Of a DNA stretch of 64,000 nucleotides, positions 24,319-33,175 are shown piece after piece. Origin of the DNA: an uncultured Eubacteriales bacterium (lineage in GTDB: Bacteria; Bacillota; Clostridia; Peptostreptococcales; Anaerovoracaceae); the NCBI GenBank assembly GCA_910583765.1, contig CAJTYS010000012.1, positions 24,701 through 88,700 of the forward strand, given 5' to 3'. The position numbers were made by a program, and so were the translations under genes. How positions within the stretch are numbered: the stretch's first letter is position 1; every line of letters starts with the position of its first letter. The notes under the pieces were generated by a model that ran no database searches, had not been told where the DNA came from, and saw nothing but the letters and a program-made list of their open reading frames with translations.

Positions 24319-25719
24319 ATGAAGCTATTTACAGATGCGTTAGGCGTAGCGAACGATTTTTTGTACAGCAAGTTCCTCATCATTGTATTGATCGCAGTTG
24401 GCTTGTATTTTACTATCAGGACTAGATTCGTACAGATTCGTTTATTCCCTGACTCTTTGCGGGTAGTGCGGGAAAAGACCAATGAAGAGGGGAGCATGTC
24501 TTCCTTTCAGGCGCTGATGATCGCCACGGCTTCCCGAGTGGGAACAGGCAACATCGCAGGCGTGGCCACGGCCATTGTTTTAGGAGGACCGGGAGCGCTG
24601 CTTTGGATGTGGATCATGGCAGTCATAGGCGGAGCCTCTGCTTTTATCGAAAGTACTTTGGCGCAGGTTTACAAAGAACGGGACGGGAAAATTTTCAAGG
24701 GCGGACCAGCTTATTATATCCAGCGGGCCTTGGGTGCCCGGTGGCTGGGAATCATCTTTTCCATACTGCTAATCCTCACCTTCGCCTTTGGTTTTAACGG
24801 ACTGCAGGCATACAATATTTCCTCAGCCTTCCAGTATTATGTGACGAATTTCGAGGATTCCAACGTGCCGCTCATCATCGGGATCATCCTGGGCGTGAGC
24901 GCTGCGGTTCTGTTCTTTGGAGGCACGGATAAAATCGGACGAGTTTCTTCCGTGCTGGTGCCAATCATGGCAGGGCTGTACATTGCCGTAGGGCTGTTGA
25001 TTTTCTTCTTGAACATCGGTGAACTGCCGCATGCTATGAAAGTCGTGGTCCAGTCAGCCTTTGACTGGGAGTCCATTTTTGGAGGATTCGCTGGTTCCTG
25101 CGTGGTGCTGGGAATCAAACGGGGACTCTTTTCCAATGAGGCTGGTATGGGTTCCGCACCAAACGCGGCGGCGGCCGCTAATGTAAGCCATCCGGCAAAG
25201 CAGGGACTGGTCCAGGTGCTGTCTGTGTTCATCGACACGCTGGTTATTTGCTCTACCACAGCCTTTATTGTCCTGCTGACAGATCAGTACACAGTAGGCG
25301 GCGAACTCAACGGCATCCCTCTGGTGCAGCAGTCCGTGGCAGCTGTGTTTGGTGAAGTGGGCATTCACTTTATCACTGTGGCCATCTGCCTGTTCGCGTT
25401 CACATCTTTGATCGGAAACTACTTCTATGCGGAGGCGAATATCAAATTCATCAGCGAGAACAAAGTGTTCATGCAGATCTTCCGCATTCTGGCGGCCCTC
25501 ATGATTTTCATGGGCGCGCAAAACGACTTGCAGACCGCATGGGACTTGGCTGACGTGATCATGGGCTGCATGGCAACTGTGAATATCATTGCGATCATCC
25601 TATTGGGAGGTATCGCGATTCGGGTGCTAAAGGATTACGAAGAGCAGAAAGCGCAGGGATTGGATCCAGTGTTCAAAGCAGAAAAAGTGGGCATCCACAA
25701 TACGGATCTTTGGAAATAA
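24319..25719 (+). CDS. Sodium:alanine/glycine symporter (AGCS family)
   Basis: 466 residues, about 11 membrane segments. Family signatures seen: ATASRVGTGNIAGVATAI, GGPGALLWMWIMAVIGGASA, GLFSNEAGMGSAPNAAAAA and FAFTSLIGNYFYAE. Takes up alanine or glycine with sodium, fitting an amino-acid-fermenting lifestyle. GAAAAGGAGAAG precedes the ATG. Confidence 0.93.
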   Translation: MKLFTDALGVANDFLYSKFLIIVLIAVGLYFTIRTRFVQIRLFPDSLRVVREKTNEEGSMSSFQALMIATASRVGTGNIAGVATAIVLGGPGALLWMWIMAVIGGASAFIESTLAQVYKERDGKIFKGGPAYYIQRALGARWLGIIFSILLILTFAFGFNGLQAYNISSAFQYYVTNFEDSNVPLIIGIILGVSAAVLFFGGTDKIGRVSSVLVPIMAGLYIAVGLLIFFLNIGELPHAMKVVVQSAFDWESIFGGFAGSCVVLGIKRGLFSNEAGMGSAPNAAAAANVSHPAKQGLVQVLSVFIDTLVICSTTAFIVLLTDQYTVGGELNGIPLVQQSVAAVFGEVGIHFITVAICLFAFTSLIGNYFYAEANIKFISENKVFMQIFRILAALMIFMGAQNDLQTAWDLADVIMGCMATVNIIAIILLGGIAIRVLKDYEEQKAQGLDPVFKAEKVGIHNTDLWK

Positions 25720-25732
25720 ACATGTAATGGTT

Positions 25733-25772
25733 AAAAAACAGTCCACTGGCATTTAGCCGGCGGGCTGTTTTC
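25733..25772 (+). terminator. Terminator of the symporter gene
   Basis: AAAACAG (25735) pairs with CTGTTTT (25765), with a GC-rich interior; 14 nt after the stop codon. T-rich on both strands. Confidence 0.7.
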
Positions 25773-25831
25773 TAATGGACGGCATTTTTGCGGCGCCATG
25801 ACAGTCGTGGAAGCAACACCAAAATCTCGAG

Positions 25832-26197
25832 TCATCTTGGGCGCGGATACAGTTTGTAGACAATGGCCAGGCCCAAGCACAGGAAAAACCAGAGGCCAGT
25901 GAAGATGGGGCAGACCTGTCCCAATATATTTCCAGGGAGCAAGGAATAGTCCCAAACCTTCCAGCCATACCAAAGATTCACCACCAGACCCACGGCAAAT
26001 TCGTAGATGGTGATGATCACAGCTCCACCTGCGGCTTTCAGCAAAATAGACGCATGGGGAAATTGCTGATTAAAGCAGTGCAGGGTCAAAAGACAGGCCC
26101 CGCCTGTGAGCATCATGGTCCAGTGGGTGTAACCACGAAATAAAATTTCCAGCCCGCCGTATCCAAGGGCGCCGATCGCAAAAATAAAAATACTCAT
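25832..26197 (-). CDS. CmpB-type putative ABC transporter permease protein (PF06541-like)
   Basis: 121 residues with about four membrane helices. The segment YGWKVWDYSLLPGNILGQ followed by CPIFTGLWFF is the hallmark of the PF06541 family common in Clostridia. The biochemical role of the family is not established. No clear ribosome site before the ATG. Confidence 0.75.
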   Translation of the reverse strand: MSIFIFAIGALGYGGLEILFRGYTHWTMMLTGGACLLTLHCFNQQFPHASILLKAAGGAVIITIYEFAVGLVVNLWYGWKVWDYSLLPGNILGQVCPIFTGLWFFLCLGLAIVYKLYPRPR

Positions 26198-26323
26198 GCA
26201 ATTATTATCTGTGGCCGCAAAGCAAATAATCGTGGTTTATTTTTGAAATCCTGTTGCGTTCGCACAGAAAACGCTGGAAGCGCATGATCGCTGTCCATGA
26301 TAAAAAGCAAAAAAATAAATCCC

Positions 26324-26376
26324 AAAAAACCTCCTATAATAAAAGGTATACAAAATAAAAGAACAGGAGGTTTTTT
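26324..26376. promoter_or_regulatory. 12-bp inverted repeat that includes the ribosome site of the recombinase gene
   Basis: AAAAAACCTCCT (26324-26335) and AGGAGGTTTTTT (26365-26376) are perfect complements. The right arm is the Shine-Dalgarno sequence itself, 1 nt before the ATG spacer ends. As RNA it would hide the ribosome site; as DNA it could be a binding site for the recombinase. TATAAT lies at 26335-26340. Confidence 0.6.
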
Positions 26377-26377
26377 A

Positions 26378-26974
26378 ATGCAGAAAACGATTTATGGTTA
26401 TGCGCGGGTATCTACGAAAGAGCAGTGCGAGGACCGGCAGATCCTGGCTTTGACTCGATTTTCCGTAAAAAAAGAAAATTTGTATTTGGACAAGCTCAGC
26501 GGGAAGGATTTCAATCGTCCCCAGTACAAAAAGCTGATGAAAAAGCTGCGTCAGGGCGATACGCTGGCGATTCAGTCCATTGACCGGTTGGGTAGGGATT
26601 ATGAGGAGATCCAGAATCAATGGCGAATCATCACCAAGGAAAAGCAGGTGGACATCGTAGTTTTGGACATGCCTTTGCTGGACACTCGACAGTCGGAAAA
26701 AAATCTCATAGGGACCTTTATTTCCGATCTTGTGCTGCAGATCCTGTCCTATGTGGCGCAGACAGAGCGGGAAAAGATCCGGCAGCGTCAGAAAGAGGGA
26801 ATTGCTGCGGCCAGGCTGCGGGGCGTAAAGTTCGGCAGGCCCAGAAAAGAAGTCCCAGAGGAATTTTATCATCTGAAATCCCAGTGGGAAAACAAAAAAA
26901 TCAGTTCAAGGGAAGCTGCCTGCAAATTGGAAATTTCTCAAGACACGTTTCTCAGATGGGTGCGCGGGGAATGA
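26378..26974 (+). CDS. Small serine recombinase (resolvase/invertase family)
   Basis: 198 residues. Catalytic domain with YGYARVSTKEQ (S12 nucleophile), IQSIDRLGRDY and the long E helix (TEREKIRQRQKEGI); C-terminal helix-turn-helix SSREAACKLEISQDTFLRWV. Such enzymes resolve or invert DNA between short sites. Neighbours are ordinary genes, with no transposase, so it may be a stand-alone invertase or a remnant of a Tn3-like element. Start ATG 26378 follows the repeat described above. Confidence 0.9.
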   Translation: MQKTIYGYARVSTKEQCEDRQILALTRFSVKKENLYLDKLSGKDFNRPQYKKLMKKLRQGDTLAIQSIDRLGRDYEEIQNQWRIITKEKQVDIVVLDMPLLDTRQSEKNLIGTFISDLVLQILSYVAQTEREKIRQRQKEGIAAARLRGVKFGRPRKEVPEEFYHLKSQWENKKISSREAACKLEISQDTFLRWVRGE

Positions 26975-27287
26975 AAACATAGAATTCTGCGATATAAAGT
27001 GTGAAAATTGTGAGGAAAAAGTAGGAAATTCCGTTCTCTGCCATCAGGAAAAAGTAGAGAATGTCGTGCAGCGCATTCGTACATATTTTTCTGCGAATCA
27101 GGCATGTCAGCCGGCAAAAAGGCCTGTTTTCTTCTCAAATCTATTATACCTTCTTTGCACGAAAAAGTCTGAATTATCGTGCAGGGGCAAATGGGGAAAG
27201 AAAGGAGTGTAATGGGAGAAGAAAAGGCATGGGCTGTGATGAGCCTGTAATCATTCGTGTGTATTGTAGAATAAAGTGAAAACAAAG
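26975..27287. other. Intergenic stretch without recognised gene
   Basis: About 310 nt after the recombinase gene. I see no coding frame with a ribosome site and no strong terminator until 27288. A minus-strand TATAAT (plus 27138-27146 area) has no good -35 box. Confidence 0.4.
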
Positions 27288-27313
27288 AAGGAACTGCCGC
27301 AGAGCAGTTCCTT
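27288..27313 (-). terminator. Terminator of the mazG-larE-HD operon
   Basis: AAGGAACTGC (27288-27297) pairs with GCAGTTCCTT (27304-27313), followed on the minus strand by a T-rich tract (CTTTGTTTTC). Confidence 0.75.
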
Positions 27314-27339
27314 TGAGTCTTTTGCCGCGGATCCAAAGG

Positions 27340-27717
27340 CTATTTTCCAGCCTTTTCCTCCTGTTTAATCTGTTCCCACAAGCTGAGCCCTTCCTCCACA
27401 GACTCCACTTTCGCGTCCCCAAACACATGGGGATGGCGGCGGATCATCTTTTCGTTCACGCCCTGAACCACGTCTTCAATGGTAAAGCGGCCTTCCTCCG
27501 CTGCGATCTGGGCATGCATCACTACCTGCAGCAGCACGTCTCCCAGTTCTTCGCACAGATTGTCATCATCCCGCTTGTCAATGGCCTCCAGGACTTCGCC
27601 CGTTTCTTCCACAAGACATTCTTTCAGGCTTTCATGGGTCTGTTTGATGTCCCAGGGACAGCCGTTTTCCCCTCGCAGATCAGCGATGGTTTTTACAAAC
27701 GCGTCAAATGCTTTCAT
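27340..27717 (-). CDS. mazG: MazG-family nucleotide pyrophosphohydrolase
   Basis: 125 residues, one MazG domain. NGCPWDIKQTHESLKECLVE, EETGEVLEAI and EELGDVLLQVVMHA give the paired acidic metal-binding helices. Removes aberrant or excess (d)NTPs. Full-length MazG is often double; this is the single-domain form. Five nt after larE. Confidence 0.9.
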   Translation of the reverse strand: MKAFDAFVKTIADLRGENGCPWDIKQTHESLKECLVEETGEVLEAIDKRDDDNLCEELGDVLLQVVMHAQIAAEEGRFTIEDVVQGVNEKMIRRHPHVFGDAKVESVEEGLSLWEQIKQEEKAGK

Positions 27718-27721
27718 GGCG

Positions 27722-28543
27722 CTACCTCTGCTTTTCGATCTCTTCGTTCAGGCTGCCCATGCGGTAGCCCCCCAGATCCAGAGTCGCGTACAGGAAACCC
27801 GCGTCTTTGATCACATGATTCACCTTGTCCATGAGACTGAGATCAAAGAATTGTCTCCGGTCCGAAGCGCTGACTTCGATCCTGGCCAGGTTTCCATGGT
27901 GCCGCACCCGAACCTGCTCGAATCCTAATTCCCGCAGCGCGGACTCGGCGTTGTAGATCACTTCCATTTTTTCCGCTGTGATGCTTTCTCCGTAAGGGAT
28001 ACGGGAGGCGAGGCAGGCGAAGGCAGGTTTGTTCCAGATCTCGCCGCCAAGGTCTTTCAAGCCCCGGCGCACTTCGGCTTTTGTCAGGCCAGCCTCTTTG
28101 AGCGGGCTGACGATCCCCAGTTCTACCAGAGCCTTGCGGCCAGGCCTGTAGTCTTTCATGTCATCCACATTAGTTCCGTCTACTAGAACAGTGTCCGGAT
28201 AGTCCGCTTTCAGAGCTTCCAGCATGCGTCCAAAGATCGCGCGTTTGCAGATATAACAGCGGTTTGGCGGATTGTCAGCAAAGGATGCCAGAATCTCGTC
28301 GCCCAGGTCAATGATCTCATGCTTGATCCCTTGCTTTCGGCACAGCTGCCGGGCATATGCCACTTCATCCGGAGCAAAGTTCGGCGCGGCGGCAGTGATG
28401 GCCATCACATTGTCACCCAGCACTTTTTTGGCGAACAAAAGCAAAAAGGTACTGTCCACGCCTCCTGAAAACGCCAGTGCCATGCGGCCATATCCTTTTA
28501 AAGTTTCTTCCAGTAAATCCAGCTTTTCTTCGTAGTTCATCAT
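27722..28543 (-). CDS. larE: ATP-dependent sacrificial sulfur transferase LarE
   Basis: 273 residues. PP-loop SGGVDS (26-31) and C177 in PAFACLASRIPYGE, the cysteine that gives up its sulfur in LarE of lactobacilli. LarE builds the nickel-pincer cofactor of lactate racemase. No larA, larB or larC is in the window, so the partner enzyme is elsewhere or this paralog serves another thiolation. Confidence 0.88.
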   Translation of the reverse strand: MMNYEEKLDLLEETLKGYGRMALAFSGGVDSTFLLLFAKKVLGDNVMAITAAAPNFAPDEVAYARQLCRKQGIKHEIIDLGDEILASFADNPPNRCYICKRAIFGRMLEALKADYPDTVLVDGTNVDDMKDYRPGRKALVELGIVSPLKEAGLTKAEVRRGLKDLGGEIWNKPAFACLASRIPYGESITAEKMEVIYNAESALRELGFEQVRVRHHGNLARIEVSASDRRQFFDLSLMDKVNHVIKDAGFLYATLDLGGYRMGSLNEEIEKQR

Positions 28544-28549
28544 GTCCTC

Positions 28550-29104
28550 CTATTGTTCTGCGCGCTGTTCGCATGCGCGCATTGCTAAGATTGTTTCTTG
28601 AAATAGTTCGTCCAATTCCCAGCCCAGCATTTCCGCTCCCTGGCGAATCACATCTCGGGAGCAGCCTGCGGCGAATTTCTTGTCTTTGAATTTTTTCTTT
28701 AGGGATTTCACTTCCATGTCCTGCACGCTCTTGGAAGGCCGCATCAGCGCGCAGGCGCCGATCAGTCCCGTCAGTTCATCTGTGGCAAATAGCACTTTCT
28801 CCATCTGGTGGGTGGGTTCGATATCGCAGCACAGTCCATAGCCGTGGGAACAGACGGAACGAATGAAATCCTCATCCAAGCCGCCCTCCCGCAGGAGTTC
28901 CGGCGCTTTCTGGCAGTGCTCTTCCGGGTATTGTTCAAAGTCAATGTCGTGGAGCAACCCCACGAGACCCCAGTATTCTGGGTCAAATCCCAGCTTTTCC
29001 GCGAAATAGCGCATGGTGCCCTCTACTGTCAGGGCATGCTGGATGTGAAAGGCCTCTTTATTATATGTTTTCAGCAGCGCTAAGGCTGCGTCTCTTGTGA
29101 TCAT
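28550..29104 (-). CDS. HD-domain hydrolase
   Basis: 184 residues. Metal-site residues visible: H20/H23 (FHIQHA), H52-D53 (LLHDIDFEQYP) and a downstream CSHGYG. Family members are phosphohydrolases of nucleotides or related compounds; the substrate is unknown. Six nt upstream of larE, same transcript, so possibly housekeeping along with MazG. Confidence 0.82.
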   Translation of the reverse strand: MITRDAALALLKTYNKEAFHIQHALTVEGTMRYFAEKLGFDPEYWGLVGLLHDIDFEQYPEEHCQKAPELLREGGLDEDFIRSVCSHGYGLCCDIEPTHQMEKVLFATDELTGLIGACALMRPSKSVQDMEVKSLKKKFKDKKFAAGCSRDVIRQGAEMLGWELDELFQETILAMRACEQRAEQ

Positions 29105-29118
29105 AATTTCCTCCTATT

Positions 29119-30057
29119 CTATTTCTGATCGTTTTGCGCCAGCCGTTCTTCTTTAGAAGGCAGCTGGGCGATGATGATGGCGGCAAACATGATGATACAG
29201 CCCAGGAGCTCCCGCAATGCCATTTGCTCGTGGAGAATGATGGCTCCGGAAATCACTGCGAACACGGATTCCAGGCTCATGAGCATGGCCGCGATAGTCG
29301 GGTTGGTGTCCTTTTGCGCCACGATCTGCAGGGTATAGCCCACGCCGCAGGACAGCACGCCGGCATAGAGCAGAGGCAGCCAGCAGGTCAGGATATTGGA
29401 CAGCACAGGCGTTTCCATGGCGAACATGGGGACCAGGGAAATTGCGCCGCACACAAAGAACTGGATGCAGGACATTTTTACTCCGTCTGTTTTTGGCGAA
29501 AAGTAGTCGATGACCAGAATGTGCATGGTAAAACCAAGCGCGCAGAGCAGCACCAAAAAGTCGCCTTTGCTCAGGGAAAAGCCTTCCTTCACGCACAGCA
29601 GATAAAGCCCGACCACTGCCATGCCCACGCAGAGCCACAGGATGGGTTTGATTCTTTTCCCGATGAAGATGCCCATGATCGGGACCAGCACGATGTAAAG
29701 GGCTGTGATGAATCCCGCTTTCCCAGCAGTGGTGTAGGCAAGGCCGGCCTGCTGCAGGGAGCTGGCGATGAACAGGACGATGCCGCAGGAAACGCCTCCC
29801 AGGATCAGGGTCTTCCTTTGTGTGCGTTTTTCTTCCTCTGAAAGTTCCTGCTCAGCGGCTTTTTTGCCTTCTGGGGAAGATTTCCCTTTCATGAACAAGA
29901 TCACCGGCAGCAGGGCAATGCCGCCGATCAGGGAACGCAGTCCATTGAAGGTAAAAGGCTCGATATAATCCATGCCTGACCGCTGAGCCACGAACGCGGA
30001 ACCCCAAATAAAGGCAGTCAGAAGGAGCATCAGATTGCCCCGTAATTTTTTGTTCAT
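29119..30057 (-). CDS. DMT-superfamily (EamA) transporter
   Basis: 312 residues, about ten membrane helices in two EamA repeats (FIWGSAFVAQRSG in the first; SLESVFAVISGAIILHE in the second). A Glu/Lys-rich loop follows helix 2. Usually exporters of amino acids or metabolites; cargo unknown. ATG 30057 has GGTGG just upstream; an upstream in-frame start adds a non-membrane leader and is unlikely. Confidence 0.88.
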   Translation of the reverse strand: MNKKLRGNLMLLLTAFIWGSAFVAQRSGMDYIEPFTFNGLRSLIGGIALLPVILFMKGKSSPEGKKAAEQELSEEEKRTQRKTLILGGVSCGIVLFIASSLQQAGLAYTTAGKAGFITALYIVLVPIMGIFIGKRIKPILWLCVGMAVVGLYLLCVKEGFSLSKGDFLVLLCALGFTMHILVIDYFSPKTDGVKMSCIQFFVCGAISLVPMFAMETPVLSNILTCWLPLLYAGVLSCGVGYTLQIVAQKDTNPTIAAMLMSLESVFAVISGAIILHEQMALRELLGCIIMFAAIIIAQLPSKEERLAQNDQK

Positions 30058-30120
30058 AAAACCACCATTTCCTTTGATATTGATGTAGAGATCGCATTCC
30101 TGAAAGTTCAGGAACACCGG

Positions 30121-30161
30121 CAAAGCTTTCCACTAAAAGAGGTTAGCGTTGCTCTTTTTAG
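30121..30161. repeat. Hairpin in the divergent DMT-cobT region, possible degenerate copy d
   Basis: CTAAAAGAG (30133) pairs with CTCTTTTTAG (30152). Preceded by CAAAGCTTTCCA, which loosely matches the start of the small palindromic element at 21241. May be regulatory. Confidence 0.3.
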
Positions 30162-30306
30162 ATATGTTTATTCTAACCAGATTAAGGCAAACTTTCAAGT
30201 GTTTTTCGACTGTTTTCCAGCGGAAACCTGTACTTCATCAAAAGGCTATGGTAAAATCGTTTTATGTGTCATGAAGTGAAAAAAGTGGAAAGGGGAGATG
30301 CTTCCA

Positions 30307-31422
30307 ATGACAGAGCAGGAATTGAGACAAGTCGCAGATGCTATTGAGGGTTTAAAGGAAGAGGCCATGGAATCTGCCAGACAGCGCCAGGAGTCTTTGG
30401 CAAAACCGCCGGGCAGCCTGGGAGTTCTGGAGGATATTTCCGTGCGAATGGCAGGGATCACGGGAAAGGTGAAAAATCAGATTGAGAAAACGTGTGTGGT
30501 GGTCATGTGCGCAGATAATGGCGTGGTGGAGGAAAACGTGGCTTCCGCGCCTCAGAGCGTCACTTTGGCACAGACCATTAATTTCACCAGGCGGCTCACG
30601 GGAGTGGGAGCTTTAGCGGAAAGTTTTGGCAGTGACCTTCTGATCGTGGACGTGGGGATCAACGGTCATGTGCCGGAGCGCCTTTATGTCCAGGAGCCCT
30701 TTTCCGACACCCGCAAGATCGTGAACCGGCGAATCGCCAGCGGAACCCGCAATCTGGCCAAGGAGCCGGCTATGACCAGGGAGCAGGCGCTGCGGGCCAT
30801 TGAGATTGGTTTGGAAATGGCGGCCGCGGTGAAGCGGGCCGGGCACAGCGTGTTTGGCATCGGTGAAATGGGCATTGGAAACACCACGACCAGCGCGGCC
30901 ATCCTTTCTGCTGTCACAGGACATCCAGCCTCACGGACAGTGGGAAAAGGCGGCGGCATCGTGGAGGCCAGCTTTGTGCGAAAACAAGAGATCGTGGACG
31001 CGGCCAGGGAGCGGTGCCAGGGCAAAGACATGCTTTCCATTTTGGCGGAAGCCGGCGGCTTTGACATCGCGGCCATGGCAGGGGCTTTTATCGGAGCGGC
31101 GGTGAATCGAGTGCCAGTGGTCATCGATGGGTACATCTCCGTGGTGGCGGCTCTAGTGGCCGCAAAGCTCGCGCCTGCCTGCGTTCCTTATATGTTCGCT
31201 TCTCACAAATCCTACGAGCAGGGGTACAATCTAGCCATGGACGAACTGGGCCTTTCGCCTTTTCTGCATCTGGGCATGCGTTTGGGAGAAGGGAGCGGCT
31301 GCCCTCTGGCTTTTAAGATCATGGAAGGGGCCTGCGGCGTGATGAACCGCATGGCGACCTTTGAAGAAGCGGAGATCAATGACGAGTATTTGGAAGAGAT
31401 CCGAAAGGGAGATTGTTTCTAA
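30307..31422 (+). CDS. cobT: Nicotinate-nucleotide-dimethylbenzimidazole phosphoribosyltransferase CobT
   Basis: 371 residues. SLAKPPGSLGVLEDI, CADNGVVEENVASAPQSVT, GEMGIGNTTTSAAI and a C-terminal HLGMRLGEGSGCPLA follow the family order; the catalytic Glu is expected late in the protein. Activates the lower base for cobalamin. ATG 30307 is 9 nt from AGGGGAG; the ATG at 30298 abuts the ribosome site. First gene of the operon. Confidence 0.95.
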   Translation: MTEQELRQVADAIEGLKEEAMESARQRQESLAKPPGSLGVLEDISVRMAGITGKVKNQIEKTCVVVMCADNGVVEENVASAPQSVTLAQTINFTRRLTGVGALAESFGSDLLIVDVGINGHVPERLYVQEPFSDTRKIVNRRIASGTRNLAKEPAMTREQALRAIEIGLEMAAAVKRAGHSVFGIGEMGIGNTTTSAAILSAVTGHPASRTVGKGGGIVEASFVRKQEIVDAARERCQGKDMLSILAEAGGFDIAAMAGAFIGAAVNRVPVVIDGYISVVAALVAAKLAPACVPYMFASHKSYEQGYNLAMDELGLSPFLHLGMRLGEGSGCPLAFKIMEGACGVMNRMATFEEAEINDEYLEEIRKGDCF

Positions 31423-31952
31423 TGAACTGGTTCGTTAGCGGCGGCTGCAAAAATGGCAAGTCCTATTTTGCCCAGGAACAAGCGAAAAAAATGGCAGTGG
31501 AAAAAAGCGCGCCCCTTTATTATCTGGCCACGATGATTCCCGCGGATGGTGAAGATCAGGCCCGAATCAGGCGGCACGTCAGGGAACGGGAAGGTTGGGG
31601 CTTTATGACCATCGAGCAGGGACGGGACATCTGCGGGGCTTTGGAAAAGGCGGACCCCACAGGCGTTTTTCTATTGGACAGTGTCACTGCCTTGTTATCC
31701 AATGAGATGTTCAGCGCTTCGGGGCAGGTGGACCAGGCAGCGCCGGAGCGGGTGCGGGCTGGGCTTTTGGAATTCGCGGAGCGGACGGGAAACACCATCT
31801 TTGTTTCGGATTTCATTTATTCAGACGCCCTTCAATATGACCAGCTGACAGAAGCTTACCGCAAAGGCTTAGCGGACTGTGACCGGGCTTTGGCCCAGGT
31901 CTGCGGCCAGGTGGCGGAGGTTTGTTACGGGAACCGGTATTTTTTCAAGTGA
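31422..31952 (+). CDS. cobU: Adenosylcobinamide kinase/guanylyltransferase CobU (variant)
   Basis: 176 residues. P-loop SGGCKNGKS (6-14), LATMIPADGEDQARIRRHVR and LLDSVTALLSNEMF match CobU/CobP. But the usual VSNEVGxGIVP motif is replaced by VSDFIYSDALQYDQ, so the guanylyltransferase half may be altered. Start overlaps the cobT stop (TAATG). A second CobU-like protein three genes on retains the motif missing here. Confidence 0.82.
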   Translation: MNWFVSGGCKNGKSYFAQEQAKKMAVEKSAPLYYLATMIPADGEDQARIRRHVREREGWGFMTIEQGRDICGALEKADPTGVFLLDSVTALLSNEMFSASGQVDQAAPERVRAGLLEFAERTGNTIFVSDFIYSDALQYDQLTEAYRKGLADCDRALAQVCGQVAEVCYGNRYFFK

Positions 31953-31982
31953 AGAAGGCGAAGAAGCAAGAAAGAGGCAAGT

Positions 31983-32795
31983 ATGAAATTGATGACTGGG
32001 TTTTTTATGGCATGGGGAAACTTTTGCGCCATTCCCTGCCCCTGGAAGCTGTGGGATGAAAAGGCTCGGAACTTGATGCTGGTCATGTTTCCTTTGGTGG
32101 GAGTCATTATCGGCATGATTTGGTACGGGATGTACTGGATTTTTTATTATCTGGGAATGCCCATCCCGCTTTTCGCGGCGCTCATGACTGCGTATCCATT
32201 CGCGGTCAGCGGGTTCATTCATTTGGACGGGTTCATGGACTGCAATGACGCGATCCTTTCCCGCAGGCCGCTGGCAGAGCGCCAGCGGATCTTGAAAGAC
32301 TCTCATGTGGGGGCTTTCGCAGTGATCACCACAGTGATCCTGTTCCTGGTGTTTTTCGGAGCCATGTGGTCCCTGCTGGAAATGAAGTCGCCTCTCAGGA
32401 TGTGGTGCCTTGCCATGGCGCCAGTGCTCTCCAGAGCCATGTCAGCGAGAGCAGCCATGACGAAGACGCCCCTTTCCACCAGCCAGTACGAGAGATCGTT
32501 CCACGAAGGAACAGAGCATAGGAGCATTCCTTGTTTTATCTGGCTGGCCGCGGCGGTGGTCATGGTGGTGGAAGGGATCCTGCTGGAGGGCGGCCTGGCC
32601 ATGGATGGAGGGGCCGCACTGCTATGCGGGCTGACTCCTGCTGTCACAGCGGCGTGCCAATTGGCAGCGTCCCTGATCAGCGGGGCTTACGCAAGAAAAC
32701 AATTAGGAGGAATGAGCGGCGACATCGCGGGTTACATGCTGGTATGGAGCGAACTGGCGGCAGTGGTGTCTTTGTTGCTAGTATTTGGAACATGA
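31983..32795 (+). CDS. cobS: Adenosylcobinamide-GDP ribazoletransferase CobS
   Basis: 270 residues, about six membrane helices. PLVGVIIGMIWYG, HLDGFMDCNDAILSRR, ILKDSHVGAFAV and GMSGDIAGYM... (LGGMSGDIAGY) are typical. Joins adenosylcobinamide-GDP to ribazole at the membrane. Confidence 0.94.
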   Translation: MKLMTGFFMAWGNFCAIPCPWKLWDEKARNLMLVMFPLVGVIIGMIWYGMYWIFYYLGMPIPLFAALMTAYPFAVSGFIHLDGFMDCNDAILSRRPLAERQRILKDSHVGAFAVITTVILFLVFFGAMWSLLEMKSPLRMWCLAMAPVLSRAMSARAAMTKTPLSTSQYERSFHEGTEHRSIPCFIWLAAAVVMVVEGILLEGGLAMDGGAALLCGLTPAVTAACQLAASLISGAYARKQLGGMSGDIAGYMLVWSELAAVVSLLLVFGT

Positions 32796-33175
32796 AATTG
32801 ATCATCGGAGGCGCGTACCAGGGAAAGCTGGATTATGCGAAAGAACATTTTGGCGTGGAGCAGGTGTTTACTTGCAGCAGGGAGCTGGCGGAGCTGGATT
32901 TTTCCAAAGACGCCATATACGGGCTGGAGGATTTTGTCCTGGCCTGTGTGCGCGGCGGCGTGGAAGCTAAAGATTATTTGATGGAAAATCAGGAAAAGCT
33001 GGCGGATCAGGTTATCATCTGCACAGATGTTTCTCAGGGCATCGTGCCCATGGAAAAGGAACTGCGGGACATGCGGGAAATGACAGGAAGAGCAATGGTG
33101 TGGCTGGCAAAAGAGGCGGACCGCGTGGTCAGGGTCTTTTGCGGCCTGGGACAGGAAATAAAGGGGAAACAATGA
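32792..33175 (+). CDS. Shortened CobU-like protein (second copy in operon)
   Basis: 127 residues against about 180 for CobU. It has a P-loop-like IIGGAYQGKLDYA at the start and, near the end, DVSQGIVPMEKELRDMREMT followed by a LAKEADRVVRVFCGLG helix, which match the guanylyltransferase end of CobU. The central RIxxH...W and DSVT segments are missing. ATGA overlap with cobS. It could complement the CobU variant at 31422, giving the two activities on two chains; inference. Confidence 0.72.
   Translation: MKLIIGGAYQGKLDYAKEHFGVEQVFTCSRELAELDFSKDAIYGLEDFVLACVRGGVEAKDYLMENQEKLADQVIICTDVSQGIVPMEKELRDMREMTGRAMVWLAKEADRVVRVFCGLGQEIKGKQ

Noticed and set aside
30124..30306. Cobalamin riboswitch before cobT
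   Set aside because: The gap is under 190 nt and shows no B12-box-like sequence; only a short hairpin is visible.
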